Shown: piece after piece, positions 58,166-64,000 of the stretch
Layout of the letters: each line of letters opens with the position of its first letter
Position numbering within the stretch: the stretch's first letter is position 1
Source of the DNA: Gnetum montanum
Lineage: Eukaryota > Streptophyta > Gnetopsida > Gnetales > Gnetaceae
Length of the DNA: 64,000 nt
NCBI GenBank assembly: GCA_015680685.1
Contig: MNCI01036144.1
Location: 350,021 to 414,020 of the forward strand
Direction of reading: 5' to 3'
The notes under the pieces: generated by a model
Databases searched by the model: none
Told to the model about the DNA's origin: nothing
Seen by the model: the letters and a program-made list of their open reading frames with translations, nothing else
Made by a program: the position numbers and the translations under genes

Positions 58166-60214
58166 TTAGTCTTGCTTGTTAGAATGGAGGATACCCTCCA
58201 TAACTAAATGGTTGAGCATTGCAAGGATTAATAAATGAAAAGTTGGGATCCTTGCATGTTGGACGTATTGGGATCCGGCCATATCTGAACGACTGGGTGT
58301 CTTTTGATGTGGTGGTTGGAATGTACCCTGAGTGGGGGTCACACACATGATTATAATAAGCATAGTGGGGAAATTTATAAGATGTAGTCGATTGATGAGT
58401 GGTTGACCCACTATGACACCTGTGACCATAAGGTGGTATGCAAGGATCATGATGACTCCCATCATGATTATATTCATTGGGTCATATGGTTGTTAGAGTA
58501 TTAAGTGGTGGCACTGATAAGGTAACATGAGGCATTGGGTTCAAAGAGGAAGATGCACCATGGTGTTGGACTTGTGCTGAGTTAGCGGATGCAGTGGTTT
58601 CTGAACTGTGGTGTCCCTTTCTATGGTCACATCTAAAGAAGGGATGCCTATGATGTTGTGGAGGATTCCCGCTATTGTTGATAGTAGAAGCACAAGTAAC
58701 ATTCATGGGTTGATGCTACGGTGCAAACCCTTCAAGAACAATTGGTGGTGATCTAGAAGGAGGTGAAAGATGAGAATGTTGAAATTGAGGAGAAGTGTAA
58801 TGTACATGAGGTGGTGGTCCTGTTGGAGAGGATATGGATTGATAGTATTGAGGAGAATAATAATAATGTGGCGAGATAGAAGATGTTGACCTAGTTGGGG
58901 AAACAAGATGTTGGAGTTGATAAGCACTTAGGTTTGGATGGTATGAACGGTATAACTAGTTTGGGAGTGGCCTCCCCCACGACTGGGATTGTTGCAATTG
59001 TGATCATACATAATATCTCTGTATGAACTCTGGGTGTAACACCCTTCCCAAATTCTCATGTAAATGTGACAAGATTGGGCATTGGCCCTTGGGGTAATCG
59101 TATAGGAAAATGTTGCATTAATACGTATGATTGGCAGTTGAGCTCTTATTCTCTTCTACCCTTCTTTCCAATTATCTAAGGGTGTTTTTTCCTGTTTCTT
59201 AGTTCGTCATGCCTCTACCTCCAATAATGTTGGCATATTCTATACATTTTTTATGCATCCATTCCATCATCTTATTGATCTTTGCCTCAATTTCATCCAA
59301 TGATTGTAGTGTTGGCAAAGATGGTTCCTCCTCCTTAGGGTGAGTTGATTTCTCCTATTCATTATCATGGGCCCTTTTTGATTTAAGGTTTTGGGCCTAT
59401 TGAGATTCTTCAACATTCTCTCATTTAGTCATTTATCCTTCTTGTTTTTCTACCCACTTAATAAGCTCTTGGACTTGATGGGTTTGTAGTTCATATAGTT
59501 GACATTGGGCATACATCCCTAGGGTTTCCCTTGTTTCATTATGGAGCCCATCTATGATATGGTACATTAGCCTCTCCTCAGGGAATCCATGCCTTGGGTA
59601 GTTGTTTAACAATGCATAATATCTTTCTAAGGCATGTCCAAGGGTTCATGTTGCTCTTGTTTCCATTCTTGGATTTTTCTCCTCAAGGTTGACACTCTCG
59701 CATAAGTTTGATATCTTTTGTTGAAAAGTTCTACCATTGTTGGCCAACATTGGATTGATTTTGGTTTTAAGGACCTATACCATACTTTTGCGTGGCCAAT
59801 GAGTGTCATAGGAAAGAGCTTAAGTTTTTTCCATCCATTATCAATGTTATTCCATACACAAGCATCGTAGAAGGCTCGTAAATGTTGTTGCGAATCTAAA
59901 TCATAGCCTCCTAAAAAATTAGGAAAGTTGTTTAAGTCAAGCATGGGTAGACAACTTTCCTTATGATGCCTGCAGGATATTCAAATAGCCTCTTGTATAT
60001 GCGTTAGGCTCTTAGTGGCCAGTAGGGGTTCATTGTCATTAGGTAGGTTATGCCTTCATGAGTTGGGATGATGTTGTCTTAGTTTATGTGCATAGGAAAC
60101 CCATACATTAGATTGGGTACTCCAAACTTCATCTTCATCATTATATAATTCGTTGGTTCTCCAATGAATTTCCCTACTAGTTGTTGTGTTATCATAGTCT
60201 TCTGAGAGAGACAT
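58166..60214 (-). pseudogene. Element C gag, frameshifted
   Basis: Starts MSLSEDYDNTT at 60214. The gag core is open at 59944-59627 (MLDLNNFPNFLGGYD, WYRSLKP, YQTYARVS, WKQEQHEPLDM). The knuckle region near 59090 has lost one Cys and the His (CNIFLYDYPKGQC). The Pro/Gln/His-rich C-terminus ends in FSYGGYP at ~58200. Same protein as in A, with more frameshifts. Confidence 0.87.
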
Positions 60215-60340
60215 AGTTGTGAATTTGTGTCTGACTTGTTTGCAATTATTATTATTATTATTATTATTTTGAAAGATATATCATTAATACTTTGTTACAA
60301 CGATCTTATATGATGTAACTAATCTAAATAACTAGCACCG

Positions 60341-60358
60341 TCCCTGGCAACGATGCCA
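60341..60358 (-). other. Element C primer binding site
   Basis: Minus-strand TGGCATCGTTGCCAGGGA, two changes from the intact B site, one base after the LTR. Confidence 0.88.
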
Positions 60359-60359
60359 A

Positions 60360-61224
60360 TGATGAGTGGTGAGGTACCCCTACGCTCAATCATATGAATA
60401 GGAGCGTTTCACACATGATCCGGTCGAACTCTGCAGATGGGCTAGTTGTGGTATCTAGATAGTTACTCGTTGATTGCAGTTTGCTGTCTTCCCACCTGGA
60501 CTAGTATTGGCTTTGTGACATATGGTTTAGTCTAGAGTGAGGTGCATGATATGTTCCTAAACTAATGCTACTCTTGGAGGCAATGGAAAATAACTTTAAT
60601 TAGGCTAAGAGGAAAGGGAGAGAGAGTCTAAGCTAATAGGAGATAGGGAGAGAGAATCTAAGCTAGCCTAAGTGTGATGAGCATCCATTCCTTAATCATC
60701 TATACACATCTTAGGCCTTGTGCATGACTACCATTGGGATTACCAAGTGCATGGAATAAGTACGCTATTGGGATACCAAGTAGTCACACGTAGATGCTCG
60801 TGATTAAGTCATACTCATTTCATGTTTAATACCAATAATAATTAAGTAATTAAACTAAGTGAATGCTGCAATGATGAAGTAATCTCGATCTTTATTTTCG
60901 GTTATGTGCATGTCCAAGTACATCACACTCAAATAAAGGATGTTGTACAATTACAATCATCACACTACGAGCATGCACTAGGGGAAAGGGTTGAGAAGAA
61001 CTAGAAATAAAAACTAAGAACTAACTAAGATTGACTAACTTTTATCTAAAACTTATTTCAAAACTGACTCCTCTCATGTGCCTACATGTGTATTTATAGG
61101 CTCACACAAAAGTAACGATATCATGTATCCAATATCATTACTTGGGCTACGATATTGTGTACCCGATATTGTGGATCTGATATCGGGGGTCTGATATCGC
61201 AGCCTGATGAATCATAATTCATTA
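60360..61224 (-). repeat. Element C 5' LTR
   Basis: 865 bp, the same length as its partner. Its outer end reads TTCATTA where the partner has TTCATCA. Confidence 0.95.
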
Positions 61225-61229
61225 ACATT

Positions 61230-62596
61230 ATTTAGTGCCTTCAAAAATATTGGAATATCTTACCTTTTGAGATTATTTACTTCATTTGAAAATGAAAATT
61301 AAATGCTTAGTACTAAAACATGAGGCACATTACTTTTGACTATGGTCTGAATTTCTATATTACTAGTTTAGTCCAACTTTAATGCCATGTGATAGGTGTA
61401 AGAAAGCATGTCTTGTTGATGGTTCGAAGGATGATCTCCTTTTGGAGCAAGCATTGAAATAAGTATGGAGATCCTTTAATTTTTATGTTATTTTAACCAT
61501 TACTAAATAACTACATGGCCTTGATTCCTTATGTAGTACATGAAATATGTAGGCTTTCAAAGGAACCTTAGCTTTAATGCTTAATTCACCACCCATTCTC
61601 TCTAAAGCAAGGCATAGAGCTAGATGTATTAGAGTAGCAATGCATGATAGCTAGCTTAAGGGATGATGTCTCTTGTGTGTATGCTAGTACTCTCTATGGT
61701 TGTACATGCATGCCCATCTCATTGGTCCTATCACTTATATGATTATCTAAGATATATATGCTATGATCCTAACCTTTTATAATAACATGTATTATGCACT
61801 TAAGTGTGCTTACAGGTGCTATGATTATTAAGGCATATTACATTTTGAGTGTGCTCTAGAATACTTGGCTACTTTGGGACTTAAGAATGATGCTAATTGA
61901 TGCTTCTCAAGAGTAGTGTCATTACACTTGACATAAAAGAAAAGGTTTTGATTCAAGAGAAAGACTCATTCATACACTTTTGCAAAGTAGTTATGAGCAA
62001 AAAATGAGATTGTTAAAGATGAATGAGAAAATATTAATCCTGCTCTTATAGAAAATCCAATTATGAAATAATTATAATAAGTGTATGAGACAATCATGTG
62101 TTATCTCCTTGAGGTAAAAATGGTTGATTGACTCAAATTTTGATTGGTTCCAAGGTAGTTCTTTCTTATTGGGATGAGATCTAACATAAAACACAACATT
62201 CTTAAGCTCAAAATTTTATACTAAGAAATCACATGGTATTACAAGTGAATGTTATTGATGATTTTCACTTTATAAAAGGTAATTATGTGTGTCCAAGTTG
62301 GTTCTAGTGAATTATAGAAGAAATATATTCTTTCCTGCCAATTATTCCTTTGAACAGTTCAATATGGTGAATTCATTATGCATTAAATATAGGTCAATAA
62401 ATTTGATTGGTAATTGTTGTTGTAATATGTTTCTTTTTTTGTTTGGATATGATTGAGTCCATGAATCTTCAAAATAGTATTTACTTTGAATTCCTTGAGG
62501 ACTCCATAATTTGATGTTACAATGTGATTGTTTCATGTTTCTGTGCTATGGAACAAAACTTGGGTTCTCATCCAAGGATCCTTTTCTAATGATGTC
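61230..62596. other. AT-rich DNA, nothing recognised
   Basis: Continues the sequence left of element C (51916-52336). Only short frames with no domain on either strand. Confidence 0.35.
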
Positions 62597-62601
62597 TTAG
62601 T

Positions 62602-63412
62602 TGATGAACTACGATATCGCATACGTGATATTGTGTACGCGATAGCACATCCACCACGCGATATCGCATACTGCCTCATCTTCTATAAATAAGAGGTAGT
62701 GCCCTTGGTTCCCATACAATTAGATTTAGATCCTTAGCTAGACTCTTATAGTTTTGTCATTCCAGAGTTAGAATTATTTCTGTGTGCCTATAGTAGGAGT
62801 CATAGAATGAATAGATCTTTATTCGAGCAATTAGTAATTGAGCACAATTTTGTGTACAACAATAGAGATGAAATTTATGATAAACCTTGCAGCATATAGA
62901 TTAAGCTAATTAGTAATTAATTATTGTTTAATGCTTTCCTAGTTAATTAATATCTCTCTCAACCTTCAACCCCCTTAGTCAAATACACTTAGTATGACTA
63001 CTTCGAGCATGCGTGTAGCACTTGGTAACCCAGTAACGATTAGCGTTTGGTAGTCCTAGTAGCGTTGCACTAGTTCAGGATGTGTATGGCAAGTGGGAAT
63101 AGATACTAGTGTTAGGAACATGTAGAAACTAGTTAATGAATAGTTAATGTAAGTTAGCCACTTATTTCTCTCTCTCTCTCTCCTTTATTAGCAGAAGACA
63201 TAAAAAATACAAAAAGCTATAAAAATCATATACCTCAAGCTTACTTAACCATACAACCATGACAATACAAGTAATTTTGGGAAGACAACGATTGATTAAC
63301 CCTGAGTATTCCATTAACGTGCATAAGCACTTGGTCCTTGGAGTTCGACCGGATCATGTGTGAAATGCTTGTATTCGTATGGTTGACTGTAGGGGTACCT
63401 CACAACTCATCA
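62602..63412 (+). repeat. Solo TGATGAG-family LTR
   Basis: 811 bp, TGATGAACTACG to CAACTCATCA, with perfect duplication TTAGT (62597-62601, 63413-63417). ACGATATCGCATACGTGATAT and GCGATATCGC palindromes at 62610-62670, TATAAATAAGAGG at ~62684, and a (CT)n run near 63170. Confidence 0.92.
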
Positions 63413-63417
63413 TTAGT

Positions 63418-64000
63418 GGATCAACTCATGATACATAGGAGAAAATTAATAGTGTTTCTAATTATTCTATTTGAAAATCTCATGATTGAGGTAAGTGTCC
63501 CCATGTCCTTGCTCCTTGATGGTCATTTGAATATGAAAATTCTTGAATTTTCCATTATCTCATTTTCTTTATTTAAATTTTCTTCTTTTAGAATTTAATT
63601 TGACTCAAAATATAGTTGTTCCAAATGTGAATGATGATCTACCCCCATATGAAATAGCATATGCATTATTACTAACTTATGAATGCTCAAATATAAAAGG
63701 ACTTATATGCCTAATTTGGTGACTTGTAATTGGTGAATCATGAAAATATGTAAGGGCACTCTTGGACAAGGAGTGATGATGATGGATAAATCTCTATGTT
63801 CACCATATTCCTCCCAAGTTTATATCTTGCATAGTTTAGGACTCAAAGAGATTATCTTCTATTCATGTAATATAGTACTTTTAGTTGGCTATAAATATTG
63901 TGTTGGAAAATGGTTCTTATTTTATTAGAGACCTTGGCAAAAGTTATTTTCAATGCCAAATACTTTGTTCAGTATGACAATGAACTAGAGATGGGATTTT
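63418..64000. other. Unrecognised DNA, interrupted target of the solo LTR
   Basis: Continues 61230-62596. Short plus-strand frames at 63600-63930 are open for 60-80 codons but match no family I know. Confidence 0.3.

Larger units (their letters stand above)
52342..61224 (-). mobile_element. Element C: complete non-autonomous gypsy-type LTR retrotransposon (gag + ORF3)
   Basis: Two 865-bp LTRs (52342-53206 and 60360-61224) with perfect target duplication ACATT (52337-52341, 61225-61229). Order on the minus strand: 5' LTR, primer site, gag (60214-58166), spacer, internal promoter-like block, ORF3 (56185-53340), polypurine tract, 3' LTR. No pol. By my hand count the LTRs differ at about 75-80 positions (~9%), mostly transitions. 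Same plan as A with a longer ORF3. Confidence 0.96.

Overview
The window is repeat-derived DNA from a large plant genome, very probably a seed plant. I see no intact host gene. It is AT-rich and built of nested retrotransposons: Ty3/gypsy of Athila/Tat-like and chromovirus type, Ty1/copia, one LINE, tRNA-derived SINEs and one 5S-rRNA-derived patch. Reading frames carry many in-frame stops of the kind C-to-T change gives (CAA, CAG, CGA, TGG to stop), and LTR pairs differ mostly by transitions, as expected of old, cytosine-methylated repeats. The species cannot be told from the sequence. Single N bases at 7219 and 35522 mark weak assembly points.

One gypsy family dominates. I call it the TGATGAG family because its LTRs begin TGATGAG and end CTCATCA. 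Three complete members have two LTRs and perfect 5-bp target duplications: A (+, 6709-13170, CTAGC), B (-, 16768-24133, CCAAG) and C (-, 52342-61224, ACATT). There are also two solo LTRs with target duplications (14130-14916, AAGTG; 62602-63412, TTAGT), an LTR tail at 1-103 and a decayed LTR near 46971-47822. None of the complete members has reverse transcriptase or integrase. A and C carry gag plus a third ORF (ORF3). B carries gag fused to an aspartic protease. A decayed relative, H (104-6708 with a tail after 13171), has the integrase followed by the same spacer and ORF3, so it looks like the autonomous type. In A and C, and more weakly in H, ORF3 is preceded by its own TATA box; in A and C this lies beside palindromes like those of the LTR promoter, and a splice acceptor abuts the ORF3 start codon. 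This suggests a second, spliced transcript for ORF3.

Layout. 1-6708: H with a 567-bp-type LTR. 6709-13170: element A inside H. 13171-16767: end of H, a copia LTR split by a solo LTR, a gypsy gag (-), a 5S-like patch and GC-rich tandem repeats. 16768-24133: element B inside those repeats. 24590-46930: a copia element (G) broken in two places, by a gypsy/chromovirus complex (25060-38867) that itself holds a second copia (J), an ORF3-like fragment and a SINE, and by a small non-autonomous LTR element E (40806-45386). 46971-51915: decayed TGATGAG LTR, LINE (-), SINEs and another 567-bp-type LTR. 52342-61224: element C. 61230-64000: unrecognised AT-rich DNA holding a solo LTR.

The parts work together only as genome parasites. 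A, B, C and E would need reverse transcriptase and integrase in trans.
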